This document shows positions 46,878-55,249 of a stretch of DNA of 64,000 bases, piece after piece. Location of the stretch: positions 46,014-110,013 of the forward strand of contig JBMYTN010000011.1 of NCBI GenBank assembly GCA_049604415.1. The letters are read 5' to 3'. The first letter of the stretch is position 1. Every line of letters begins with the position of its first letter. The DNA is from JBMYTN01 sp049604415 (GTDB taxonomy: Bacteria; Pseudomonadota; Alphaproteobacteria; Rhodospirillales; Rhodospirillaceae). A program made the position numbers and the translations under genes. The notes under the pieces are model-generated. The model made no database searches. It saw only the letters and a list, made by a program, of their open reading frames with translations, and was not told the origin of the DNA.

Positions 46878-48366
46878 CGGCGCTCTCGTCGACGACATCT
46901 CCGGCGCCGCCCAACTCTGCCGCCGCCATAGCCCCCAACAGGGCTTCCTGTAGGCGCGTTAGATCTTCCCCAGGCGGCAGGAGCGATAAACGCTCCATGA
47001 TGTCTTCAATCGAGGCCGCCCCTTCGATCATCCTGCGGACATCGCCTACCAAACCATCCAGGGCAGGCCCCGCAGCCTGCTCAAGACGATCAACCAAGCC
47101 ATCGACCTCATCGCGATCACTTTCCGCAAACTCAGTCATGATCCCGGTTTGCCGCGATTCCAGGCCCGGATCTGCTTCGGCCTTTGGCGGCAGCGCAGCA
47201 GCTCGTTTGCTCCATTCGCCGCCATACGTCTCCCGGACATATTCCTCAGACGGCTCAAAACCCATCGAATGAATGGTCTTATCGCGATTGACGCGGGCGT
47301 CCAAATCTTCCGGCTCTTCAAAGACCCGCCAGACCTGGGGCGGCGTGGCGCCGGGGACGTTTAGTTCCGTGATCCAGGTTATCGGGCCCCGATTGAACAT
47401 CTGACATTGAACATCCGCATCGCCCTTCGACAGCTCTTCGCGCACGTCATTATGCACCGACGCCGCAGCTTTGCTGCCCACGGATCCAATGTTGGTGGTC
47501 AGCGTTTCCCCTAAGACCCGTTCGGCGATTTGCTCGTCCATATAGCGCGCCAATCGTTCGTAACAATCGATAGACCCGGAGCGCTGAGCTTCCAGGAGAT
47601 CAACAGTCATATCGTCAGGCATGGCGACGCCAGCCTCATGGGCAATAGCTTCCAATGCGCGCAGGAGCGTATCAATTTCCGCTTCAGAAGCCCCCCGGGG
47701 GTGTTTGCCAACCGGCGTGGGGGCAGCGAACTTGTCAACGAAGGTCAGCCAGAACGTGATCCCCTGCCTTTTGAACCAGACCGGCCAAAACAGATCTTGG
47801 CCCAAGCCCCGCCCATAGACATTGTGACCGCGCTTGCGATGGGTCTGTACGGCAAATTTCCGGGGCGGCAGAGGAATACCCGAAACCATATCCTCCTGAA
47901 CCAAAAGGCGTAGATTGCCTTGGACATCGAAAACAAAACGATGCGCATCGATGTCGTTCATCGTAGCCAGGCGCAATTCGCTGCCATCGCGCTCCCACAT
48001 GGCTTCGGCGACAGAAAACCCTCTAAGCAAGGCCCCTTCCAGCAGCGCCTCGCAGATATGGTCAAAGTTCATCGACTTAATCTGATCGGCAACCAAGTCA
48101 GCAGCACGCTTGTCTGACCGGCTGTTCGACGCCGGATCAACCCGCCACTCCCGATGCTTAACTGCGTTCACGCGCTTTTCTAGGACGGAAGCAACGCGAC
48201 AATCCCGCAGGAGATCATCATAGACCGCCAACCCCCGGCCTTGCCCTTCGCTGGCCAAAACGGCATCGCGATTGGTGAGGATACCGCCATAGACGGGCCG
48301 CATCGGATCGCGTTCAACGGTCGCAATCTCTTTGGTTAGGTCTGATTTGCGGGCGACTTTATCCAT
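46870..48366 (-). CDS. Portal protein (DUF935, Mu gp29-like)
   Basis: A 498-residue portal. VERDPMRPVYGGILTNRDAVLAS, LLRDCRVASVLEKRVNAVKHREWRVDPAS, FDHICEALLEGALLRGFSVAEAMWE and the FWPVWFKRQGITFWLTFVDKFAAPTPVGKHPRGAS block are hallmarks of DUF935. It forms the DNA-gate ring at the head vertex. It follows the terminase and overlaps the F-like head gene, the Mu order. Confidence 0.9.
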   Translation of the reverse strand: MDKVARKSDLTKEIATVERDPMRPVYGGILTNRDAVLASEGQGRGLAVYDDLLRDCRVASVLEKRVNAVKHREWRVDPASNSRSDKRAADLVADQIKSMNFDHICEALLEGALLRGFSVAEAMWERDGSELRLATMNDIDAHRFVFDVQGNLRLLVQEDMVSGIPLPPRKFAVQTHRKRGHNVYGRGLGQDLFWPVWFKRQGITFWLTFVDKFAAPTPVGKHPRGASEAEIDTLLRALEAIAHEAGVAMPDDMTVDLLEAQRSGSIDCYERLARYMDEQIAERVLGETLTTNIGSVGSKAAASVHNDVREELSKGDADVQCQMFNRGPITWITELNVPGATPPQVWRVFEEPEDLDARVNRDKTIHSMGFEPSEEYVRETYGGEWSKRAAALPPKAEADPGLESRQTGIMTEFAESDRDEVDGLVDRLEQAAGPALDGLVGDVRRMIEGAASIEDIMERLSLLPPGEDLTRLQEALLGAMAAAELGGAGDVVDESADG

Positions 48367-48367
48367 A

Positions 48368-49779
48368 TCAATAGAACCTCATAAAACCGCCCCGCGACGG
48401 CAGGCCGCGCAAGAAGGAGCCCATCCGCGCCCCCGCGCGTGGCCCCAAAGACCGGAATTGCGGCGGGCCCGTCTTAACATTCGCCGCAGCAGAAATTGCC
48501 AATGCCAAAGCCCAGAAATGGTCGGCATGCCCATCCGGAGTCCGCTCTGCCGTGAACCGCACAGTTCCCGTAGGTGTAGTGGTCTTGGTCACTTGTCGCA
48601 GATCCGCCCGGATAACCGGATCATGTGGTATCCGAAGCTTGCGATCCTCCATCGCTGACCGCACTGGATAGGCGAGGGCTTCTTTCACCTTCGCCGAAAA
48701 TGTCACCGCTTCGACACGGTTCTCGCCAAATTTGTCCTGCGCATCATCAGCCCAGCCGATACCCAGCCCCGTCGCGTCAATGGCAGACCGATCGCATTTT
48801 TCCAACCAAGGCCATAGGACCTTTTCCTGCTCCGACTTACGCATATTTTTCAGGGCTTCAACATGGCGCGTGTAGAGCACATCCCCCAGCCGCTCGATGA
48901 CCCACAAAACGGTAAGATCCTTTTTGCGGCCAATGTCGACGCCCGCGAACAGTTGACCAGTTCCCAAATCTTGCCAATCTACTCCGAAGGCGTACTCGCC
49001 CGAGGCAATTAGGTCGTATTCCAGAAACGCCGCGTCATCATCTGCCGCGTTACACATGTACTCTTGCTGGAATGATTCTTCATCTGCGCAGCCTGACCGG
49101 ATGAAGTCAAAATAGGCTTCCTCATCCATGTCCTGCCGTTCATCGTCCTGTGGCAAGGCCTCCTGAAGGCGGGCCAGGAAACCCTGATCAAGGGCGTCTT
49201 GCAGTGTGACTCGGTGGAGGCTGATCCCCTTCGGATTACCGCTCTCGCGAATTTCACGGATCAGCGTATTGAAGAAGTTCCGAGACCCGCGATGAGTGGA
49301 GATCACTTCCAGTGCGCCGCCCCAGGTGATACCGGGATAAGCGATACTCCATAACTTGCGCGGATCTGGATGCAGCGCGAACTCGTCCAAAATTCGGCTG
49401 CCGCGTTTGCCCGCCTGGGCATCGGGATTTGAAGACATCGAATGAATGCGCTTTTTCGAAGCGTACTCCACGACATAGGCAGTTGCCCCGGACTTGTCAT
49501 CAATGACCACTTCCCCAAGATCCCGGGCCATCATATCAGCGATCCGGGACCACATCTTGCAGTCTTCAATAAACAAGCGGGCCTGCAGCTCATCACGGGA
49601 GGATACCCACTGATCATGGCGGCCGCCGTGCGCTCGACCGCCGCAAATGCCGTCGCCCAAGACAATCCGATCTGTCTGGACTTCTCCATTATCTTCAAAC
49701 GAGAGTTATCAGCAATCCATGCGGCCTGATAGGGCAGCATAATAGCCTCGCCCGGGGGGCGGATCTTTGCCCGCCCCAT
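48368..49779 (-). pseudogene. Large terminase subunit (Mu gp28-like), split by a frameshift
   Basis: The N-terminal frame (49779 down to about 49615) carries LPYQAAWIADNSRLKIMEKSRQIGLSWATAFAAVERTAAAM, the Mu-type Walker A variant SRQIGLSW. The rest continues one frame over, from DQWVSSRDELQARLFIEDC to the stop at 48368. It includes the nuclease acidic residues in FAGVDIGRKKDLTVLWVIE, SAIDATGLG and DGHADHFWALALA. A single missing base near 49,612-49,622 would join them into about 470 residues. No slippery heptamer is visible. Packaging would fail unless this is a sequencing error or a programmed event. Confidence 0.85.
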
Positions 49780-50327
49780 CAGTCTGCCATCCCCAACTCA
49801 CGGCGGATAGCCATGCGCGTTTCATCGGATACACCGGCGCCAAGCACCCTATCCACTGCCGCTGCCGCCTGCTCTGCGGCCTCCCTTTCGATGCGGGCCC
49901 GGATCTTGTCCTCAAAATCCTGGTCCGCACGCAGCGCCTGGCCTAAGTCTTTGACCGCTTTTGCCAGAAAACTAAATTCCTTGGGGTCAAGGTCTAACCT
50001 GCCGTCTTCCGCTTCGTCGATTTTGGTCAAAAGATCCATAACCATGGATCGTATTGTTTCGACCAACAAACGCCCCTGTTTACCCTCAAGACTGGCCTCG
50101 CCCATCTCTTGGGCCAAAGCCTTGGTGATCTCGCGGGAGCGCCGCAGACGGGCGGCTACCTTCTCAACTTTTTGCTTATGGCGACCGACGGCCGATTTGG
50201 ATCGCTCATGGCCAGCTTCATCCAGGTAATCCAGAATGTCCTGGATGGTACATCCATCGGCAATCATTTGGTTCGCGTGTTCGAGAACCTCTTCCGGCAA
50301 TGCTTCAATGGAGGATCTGCGGCCCAT
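49779..50327 (-). CDS. Small terminase-like protein (DUF3486, Mu gp27-like)
   Basis: A 182-residue, highly charged helical protein: MGRRSSIEALPEEVLEHANQMIADGCTIQDILDYLDEAGHERSKSAVGRHKQKVEKVAARLR is the DUF3486 N-terminal DNA-binding part. It would recognise DNA for packaging with the large subunit. ATG 50327 is chosen because of GGGATGA upstream and the length of the family. It overlaps the large terminase start as TGATG. Confidence 0.85.
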   Translation of the reverse strand: MGRRSSIEALPEEVLEHANQMIADGCTIQDILDYLDEAGHERSKSAVGRHKQKVEKVAARLRRSREITKALAQEMGEASLEGKQGRLLVETIRSMVMDLLTKIDEAEDGRLDLDPKEFSFLAKAVKDLGQALRADQDFEDKIRARIEREAAEQAAAAVDRVLGAGVSDETRMAIRRELGMAD

Positions 50328-50328
50328 C

Positions 50329-50625
50329 TCATCCCACATCGGCAGGATGCGCGATACCGGGCAGAGTGGCATCTCCCCGGACAATTTCAGCGCCGGAGCT
50401 GGTTAGGGTTGCCACCCATAAGCCCCCAAGTTCTTCGACTTCCACGCATTTGGCTTCCTTCAGCCAATGCAGGTGACGCTGCATCGCGTCTTGGCCCATA
50501 CCATGGCCAAAGCTTTTTAGGGCCCCGCACAACATGCGATCATTCACTGACCGGTCCGTATCATTGAGCAGCGTCTGAAGGATCAGGAAACGCTGTTCCT
50601 TTTCGACCAAAACGGCATAACTCAT
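50329..50625 (-). CDS. VpaChn25_0724-family phage protein, winged-helix-like (Mu gp26 position)
   Basis: A 98-residue protein: MSYAVLVEKEQRFLILQTLLND, FGHGMGQDAMQRHLHWLKEAKCVEVEELGGLWVATLTSSGAEIVRGDATLPGI. This is the pattern of the ArsR-like VpaChn25_0724 phage family found just before the terminase genes. It may assist packaging or regulation. The start overlaps the previous gene by four bases. Confidence 0.8.
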   Translation of the reverse strand: MSYAVLVEKEQRFLILQTLLNDTDRSVNDRMLCGALKSFGHGMGQDAMQRHLHWLKEAKCVEVEELGGLWVATLTSSGAEIVRGDATLPGIAHPADVG

Positions 50626-51050
50626 TTCACCGACCCTCCCAGATAGTGACGATCCAGATTGTTGAGCTTCTTCAGCACGATGTCCATTTGCCCCGACAGA
50701 CGCTCTAGATCAGCCTGTAGTCCACTAGACAAATCCTTAGCCTCGCTGATCCTCTCGTGAAGCTTTTCCATTTCCTGACGGCCCGGCGTCATTTCCCTCC
50801 AACTTTCAAGCTTGACCAAGCGCAGATCTTGACTCTGTATGGTTTCCGATATTTCGGAAATTCTTTGTTCAACGCCCTCAATCTTGGCCAGACGCCGATG
50901 AACCTGTTGCAGCGAAGTACCTAGATTTTCGATGGCGGCGGCATTGGCCATTGATCGTTGACGCAAACCAACCCATAAGATCCCGACTATCGTCCCGATC
51001 TTCCAAAGCGCGTCGAGCAAGGGCTGGGCTTCTTCAAAAAATTCCATCAT
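50622..51050 (-). CDS. DUF2730-type membrane-anchored coiled-coil protein
   Basis: A 142-residue protein with one N-terminal membrane segment (about residues 10-28, LLDALWKIGTIVGILWVGL) and a long coiled coil to the C-terminus. It matches the DUF2730 proteins of Mu-like phages (Mu gp25 position) in size and layout; in some phages these resemble spanin- or holin-associated proteins. ATG 51050 overlaps the upstream stop as TAATG. Confidence 0.68.
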   Translation of the reverse strand: MMEFFEEAQPLLDALWKIGTIVGILWVGLRQRSMANAAAIENLGTSLQQVHRRLAKIEGVEQRISEISETIQSQDLRLVKLESWREMTPGRQEMEKLHERISEAKDLSSGLQADLERLSGQMDIVLKKLNNLDRHYLGGSVK

Positions 51051-51265
51051 TACCGCCGCTGCTCCACTCGCTCTTGGCACACAACGCAACGCCGCGCGCC
51101 CGGCATCACTTCCAGCCGCCCCGGCTCAATCACCTCACCACAGCCCTGACACTCACCGAAGCCGCCTCCGTCAGAAGCCCTGAAGGCCGCTGCCACCCGC
51201 TCTAACGCTTGTTCACGATCAAATTCGGCGTTGGCAGCGGCCAGATCTCCACTGTCGCCCGGCAT
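51050..51265 (-). CDS. DksA/TraR C4 zinc-finger protein
   Basis: A 71-residue protein: RVAAAFRASDGGGFGECQGCGEVIEPGRLEVMPGARRCVVCQERVEQ. The four cysteines (CxxC-x17-CxxC) are those of the DksA/TraR zinc finger, which in full-length members enters the RNA polymerase secondary channel. Like phage TraR-type proteins it is short. It overlaps the holin-like stop as TGATG. It may modulate transcription late in infection. Confidence 0.82.
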   Translation of the reverse strand: MPGDSGDLAAANAEFDREQALERVAAAFRASDGGGFGECQGCGEVIEPGRLEVMPGARRCVVCQERVEQRR

Positions 51266-51642
51266 CAGATCACAATCTTGTCTTTGGCCCTCCACCTGCC
51301 ATAGGCCGCCCCAATACCACCGACCAAAAGCAGGGCGTAATAGACCAGATCGACCAGCAGAGCCGTCATTTCTTCATCGGACTCAAGACCGGCGGCAAAA
51401 TCGACACCAAACAGCCCCAGGATCGCCAACACCGTTGTCAGGCCCGCCGCGATGATGCCTTTGGAAGCCCAGGGCTTTTTGGCGCCGCGCCCGGCGACCG
51501 CAACACCCCCATCGGTTTTGCTCATCGCGTCTTCGGTGATCGGGCCTAAGACACCATCGGCCCGCAGGCCTGCGATAGATTGGAATTCGCGGACGCTTTC
51601 GGAGACCTTGAGCAAAGCCTCCCGTTTCTGTGCCAAATTCAT
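51265..51642 (-). CDS. Holin-like membrane protein
   Basis: A 125-residue protein with two membrane segments (about residues 62-80, GIIAAGLTTVLAILGLFGVDF, and 93-113, ALLVDLVYYALLLVGGIGAAYGRW) and a basic C-terminus. The N-terminal REFQSIAGLRADGVLGPITEDAM resembles a peptidoglycan-binding motif. Its location next to the endolysin gene, overlapping it by four bases, supports a holin role. Confidence 0.7.
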   Translation of the reverse strand: MNLAQKREALLKVSESVREFQSIAGLRADGVLGPITEDAMSKTDGGVAVAGRGAKKPWASKGIIAAGLTTVLAILGLFGVDFAAGLESDEEMTALLVDLVYYALLLVGGIGAAYGRWRAKDKIVI

Positions 51643-52310
51643 AAGACTCTCCTATTGCTCAGCCCGGACCGGTTATGACCAAGGACGGAAACAACAATCC
51701 GCGCCGATGAAGGCACCCACCGGGCCCGGCGGCGCCAGCCCTTCAGGAAAACGCCCAAATCGGAATTGTTCGCCACAAGCTCCACATAGAAAGCCTCTTG
51801 CTCGCGCGCCAAAGCACGCAAGACGCGTTTCGGATCCAGATTGCGAACCATGCCAAGGGTCTGAGGGCCGATCAGACCATCAACACTGATCGGTTTATTG
51901 ACGCCCGAGGCGTTAATCGCCCGCTGTAACAGACGGACCGCCTGACGCACGCCCGTGTTAACCGCGGTGTCAAAGAGCTTGATAGCCAGGGCCGGAGACG
52001 ATCTTGCAACTTCCGAGCACTTGGCCGGTCGCCAGAACTTCACCCTAAAAAGAAAGGCCGCCTTGTCTTTTGTGAGCGCGCGGATGTCGTGTTCGTCAAC
52101 ATCGCCATCGCCATCCACATCGCCCAAGGCAACCCCAAGCGACCTCAGAAAGCGTAAGGAAACACCATAATTTGTGGCCCCGCCCGGATCGGACGAATGA
52201 TCCACAAATCCACCCTCATTGGTGAGAGTTGCCTTTTTCGCATACCCCCAGATCAGTTCCACCGGATCTCCGATGCGAGTGAGCCGATCCCACAGCGACG
52301 CGATAGACAT
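51639..52310 (-). CDS. Endolysin, glycoside hydrolase family 108 with an EF-hand-like insert
   Basis: A 223-residue muramidase-like enzyme. The catalytic glutamate is E32 in LTNEGGFVDHSSDPGGATNYGVSLRFL. A dockerin/EF-hand-type loop DVDGDGDVDEHD lies at residues 64-75, inside the catalytic domain. The C-terminal half is the peptidoglycan-binding part (KPISVDGLIGPQTLGMVRNL, EAFYVELVANNSDLGVFLKGWRRRA). It cleaves host peptidoglycan at lysis. It is the first gene after the late palindrome at 52,378. Confidence 0.85.
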   Translation of the reverse strand: MSIASLWDRLTRIGDPVELIWGYAKKATLTNEGGFVDHSSDPGGATNYGVSLRFLRSLGVALGDVDGDGDVDEHDIRALTKDKAAFLFRVKFWRPAKCSEVARSSPALAIKLFDTAVNTGVRQAVRLLQRAINASGVNKPISVDGLIGPQTLGMVRNLDPKRVLRALAREQEAFYVELVANNSDLGVFLKGWRRRARWVPSSARIVVSVLGHNRSGLSNRRVL

Positions 52311-52377
52311 TTAAGCACACTCCCGCACAAGGTCTTGAATTGAGCGGGTGCATGATTGCCGATTTTTGAGTGTGTTA

Positions 52378-52401
52378 GCGGGGTGTCAAATGACACCCCG
52401 C
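52378..52401. promoter_or_regulatory. Palindrome upstream of the lysis/head unit (copy 1)
   Basis: Perfect 11-bp arms GCGGGGTGTCA and TGACACCCCGC around AA, 67 bases upstream of the endolysin start and just after the Mor-like gene. Copy 2 is at 45,134. It contains TTGACA on the minus strand and has no T-tract. Confidence 0.6.
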
Positions 52402-52402
52402 C

Positions 52403-52804
52403 TTAAAGGTCAAGCTTGGTTTGAGCGCCTACTCTAGGGGCCCGAGGATGGCGCCGATGGCGCTTGGCGGTGCTCAACGATACACCGGCAAGACGCGCCA
52501 TTTCAGCCGCAGACCGCCCCTCCTCATCCGCTTTGGCCATGACTTCATGGCCCCGGGCACGGGTTCCGGACGTGGCCAGCGGAACTAGAATATGACCAGA
52601 GCCAAGCTTATCGCATACAATCCGGGCTTGTTCCACACCGCCGCAGCATTTCGCCAGCCAGTGATCATCAGTAATCGTCTTCGATTTGGGTATCCAGGCC
52701 CTGTGCCCGCCCTTTTCGCGTGCCACCGCCAACGCGGCGGCCTGACCGACCGCCTGATGGATGTCTTCCAGGATTCCGGGAAAAACCACGGGCGCGCGCA
52801 TCAT
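52403..52804 (-). CDS. mor: Mor-like transcription activator
   Basis: A 133-residue protein. HQAVGQAAALAVAREKGGHRAWIPK and LVPLA recall the Mor/C dimerisation domain, and the C-terminal helix-turn-helix is EGRSAAEMARLAGVSLSTAKRHRRH. In Mu, Mor activates the middle promoter and C the late ones. Only this one activator is found here, and it lies directly upstream of the late palindrome. It is the last gene of the early/middle operon. ATGs at 52804 and 52801 are both possible. Confidence 0.75.
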   Translation of the reverse strand: MMRAPVVFPGILEDIHQAVGQAAALAVAREKGGHRAWIPKSKTITDDHWLAKCCGGVEQARIVCDKLGSGHILVPLATSGTRARGHEVMAKADEEGRSAAEMARLAGVSLSTAKRHRRHPRAPRVGAQTKLDL

Positions 52805-53463
52805 GCGCCTTCCTCAAACATCCCCAGTTGGTTGCCCCAACTGGTCCAGCCCGCGCGGCGCGTCCGCCCGAAAAGCTCCACATAGGGCCCCTCAAACAGC
52901 CTCTCAATGCGCTCATATTGTTCGTCTGGTTTGCGGCTATGCTGCCGCCTTTTGGCCCTGATCGCGTCCTGCGGCCATGCCTGAATAAAATCGCGGACGG
53001 AACGCGACCCATCGGCGGGAATCACCTCACCGAAAAAGGTTTGATCCGCTTTTATCTTCGGGTTTCCACGGGTGCAAAGCAGGCAAGGCTCGACGTTTTT
53101 TCGCGTCCCGTAGCCGCCGCCAAAGGCATATTTATCGGTTGCGGCGTTGTACTTGATCCATTCCCACGCCAGCCCAGAAAACTGAAAGCCCCAAGCGTCG
53201 ATGACTTCACCCCAGCGCATCGCCAAGGGCCATGTGACCCAGGCGAAAAGAGCGCAGTCTTTCGCCGCCAGAAGGCTAACAGGCAAGGACGCGATCTCTT
53301 CAACCGACATCGTCTCGTAATGTCGATTGGGCGACTTCCCAAGGCCCTTTTCGGATCTAACCTCATAGTCCCACGGGGCATCAATCAGCATGCACTTGGC
53401 ACCGCCTGCGGGCCGTAGCGGCGCCCATTGTGCCCGGTAGTTGGTTGGTGGAGCGTCCGTCAT
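52801..53463 (-). CDS. MT-A70 family N6-adenine methyltransferase
   Basis: A 220-residue protein with DAPW (residues 28-31) as the catalytic (D/N)PPW-type motif, in GGAKCMLIDAPWDYEVRSEKG. FAWVTWPLAMRWGEVIDAWGFQFSGLAWEWIKY and EPCLLCTRGNPKIKA follow the family. Members methylate adenine in DNA or RNA using S-adenosylmethionine. It overlaps the D12 methylase by four bases, so the pair is translated together. The target sequence is unknown. Confidence 0.85.
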   Translation of the reverse strand: MTDAPPTNYRAQWAPLRPAGGAKCMLIDAPWDYEVRSEKGLGKSPNRHYETMSVEEIASLPVSLLAAKDCALFAWVTWPLAMRWGEVIDAWGFQFSGLAWEWIKYNAATDKYAFGGGYGTRKNVEPCLLCTRGNPKIKADQTFFGEVIPADGSRSVRDFIQAWPQDAIRAKRRQHSRKPDEQYERIERLFEGPYVELFGRTRRAGWTSWGNQLGMFEEGA

Positions 53464-54281
53464 CCTGTCGCTCCATGATCAACAAATAGCTCTTTAGAGA
53501 CGGGCTCAGGATCAATATTGCATAGGATATGTTCGACCTTGACGGCCGAAGCTTGTCCCTGAACAGGAACGTCAAAGCGGCACCAATCAAAAAGTCGTTC
53601 CTGGTAGATGGTGCCGGGATTCATCGTCAGAATCACATTGCCTTGGCATGCCCGGAGCCGATCCGCTAACGCAGAATGTTCGTCCCGCGTCATCTTCTCC
53701 ATATATCGGCGCCCTACGCTTCCGGGATATGGCGGATCGACGAAGAAGGTTGTCCCGGGCCCGTCGTAATCCTGAATAACCTTAAGTGCCGGCGCATTTC
53801 TGATCGTGACACGCCGCAGTCTCTCTTTGACCAGCGCGAGGCTATGGGGGAGTTCTGCCCATTGTTTCGAGGGATCACCCCCACCTTTTTTCCATCTAAA
53901 GCCGGTGCGGTGACCATCACCGCCGCGACCAAACCACATCCGGATCAAAAACATTCGGGCCCGCTCTACGGGGTCTTCAGCCGGTTCAGCGTCATACACC
54001 TGTGCCAGCTCATGCTCTGCGTAAGGCGTCAATTCAATCGACCGTAACAACTCTTCCGCCCTTCCAGATCGGAGGACTTGAAAGAAATGGGGGATTTCCC
54101 CCCAGCGGTCGTTGATGACTTCACAGGTGTGACGGTGCGGTTTACTCAGCGTTACGATGGCTGAACCGCAATGCGTCTCAACCCAGTTCTTCGTTTGCCG
54201 TGGGATGAGAGCGTGTATTTTCGGAGCAACTCGTTGCTTGGAGCCGAAATACTGAAATGGTCGGGACATGGCGGCGGTCAT
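53460..54281 (-). CDS. D12 class DNA adenine methylase
   Basis: A 273-residue protein of the Dam/D12 class. PFQYFGSKQRVAPKI is the S-adenosylmethionine/target-adjacent N-terminal motif, ETHCGSAIVTLSKP takes the place of the FxGxG loop, and the catalytic DPPY is at residues 182-185 (FFVDPPYPGSVGRRYM). It methylates N6 of adenine, possibly GATC by family, but specificity cannot be read from sequence. ATG 54281 overlaps the DUF5131 stop. Confidence 0.87.
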   Translation of the reverse strand: MTAAMSRPFQYFGSKQRVAPKIHALIPRQTKNWVETHCGSAIVTLSKPHRHTCEVINDRWGEIPHFFQVLRSGRAEELLRSIELTPYAEHELAQVYDAEPAEDPVERARMFLIRMWFGRGGDGHRTGFRWKKGGGDPSKQWAELPHSLALVKERLRRVTIRNAPALKVIQDYDGPGTTFFVDPPYPGSVGRRYMEKMTRDEHSALADRLRACQGNVILTMNPGTIYQERLFDWCRFDVPVQGQASAVKVEHILCNIDPEPVSKELFVDHGATG

Positions 54282-55249
54282 TCCGGCACCCAATCATGCG
54301 TGACACCATCCAGTTCCCGACCCGCTATAGCCTTACCGACCCGGTAGAGGCGCTGTGCATCCGGATTGCTATCGCATGGCACAACCACGCCATCTAGGTT
54401 CAATGCCAACGGGACCTTGCTGTCAGCGCCGATGCTTGGGTGGAAAGCTCCCCACTGCTTGAAATGAAATCCAACCTTGTTTGCTGCACACCATTCTCGG
54501 GTTTTACGGAACCAATCCGGATGCGCCGGGCGCGATAATGGCCCCGATTCACCGCCCGCTACGATACCCTTCAAAAACTCCCAGCCGCTCAAATTGACCG
54601 GGCCCAGCGCCGGTTCGTAACTGACCCAGGTTCGGTGCCCTTGCAGATTGATCAGGTACATCGACTGGCGCCTTAAATCGGCGTTTTGTTGGCTTTCAAC
54701 ACTGCAGCCGACCGTCACATTCGCCGAACGCCTTTTCCACATGGCTCTGCCTTCAAAATGGCTCCAATTCTCTGGGTTGGAGCCGGGATGGCCCTGGCGC
54801 AGGTGGCGACCGAGAATCGTTGCCTGTGTAGCGACACGGATCAGAAGTTCCGAATTTCCAAAGTAGTTTACGGCCCGTTCGGGACGTTTGGTGAGCACCT
54901 GAAACTTGTACTGCGGGGAAAGGGCAATGATTGCAAAGACCTGATCACGCCAGTCATCGGTAACCGCTGGGTGGAACAGGTCACTATGGGCCGCGACGAA
55001 GATCCTGCGCGGTTTCCGCCAATGCAGGGGCTGTTCTAACCAGCCAGGGTTAAAGCAAACTTCGCCTGTAAACACAGCCCGCCCTGACTCGGTGATCTTG
55101 GCTAAAAAAGCACGAGACCGATGATGCTTAAGCCGGGTAGCTGCAAGACGTGCCGCATAACAATTGTGACATCCGTCAGAAACAGGCGAACAACCGGTTA
55201 TTGGATTCCAAGTAGAATCGGTCCATTCAATTTTGGATTGGTCAGCCAT
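54278..55249 (-). CDS. DUF5131 (phage Gp37/Gp68 family) protein with radical-SAM-like cysteine motif
   Basis: A 323-residue protein. IEWTDSTWNPITGCSPVSDGCHNCYAARLA contains cysteines 20, 27 and 30 (Cx6Cx2C), a spacing seen in some radical SAM enzymes. Further conserved blocks are IFVAAHSDLFHPAVTDDW, FQVLTKRPERA and GIVAGGESGPLSRPAHPDWFRKTREWC. The reaction is unknown. In phages it often stands beside nucleic-acid modification genes; here it is fused in transcription to two adenine methylases and an ASCH-like gene. Confidence 0.8.
   Translation of the reverse strand: MADQSKIEWTDSTWNPITGCSPVSDGCHNCYAARLAATRLKHHRSRAFLAKITESGRAVFTGEVCFNPGWLEQPLHWRKPRRIFVAAHSDLFHPAVTDDWRDQVFAIIALSPQYKFQVLTKRPERAVNYFGNSELLIRVATQATILGRHLRQGHPGSNPENWSHFEGRAMWKRRSANVTVGCSVESQQNADLRRQSMYLINLQGHRTWVSYEPALGPVNLSGWEFLKGIVAGGESGPLSRPAHPDWFRKTREWCAANKVGFHFKQWGAFHPSIGADSKVPLALNLDGVVVPCDSNPDAQRLYRVGKAIAGRELDGVTHDWVPE

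Noticed and set aside
52378..52401. Palindrome taken as an intrinsic terminator of the middle operon
   Set aside because: No T-tract follows on the minus strand, and an identical copy stands before another transcription unit rather than after one.
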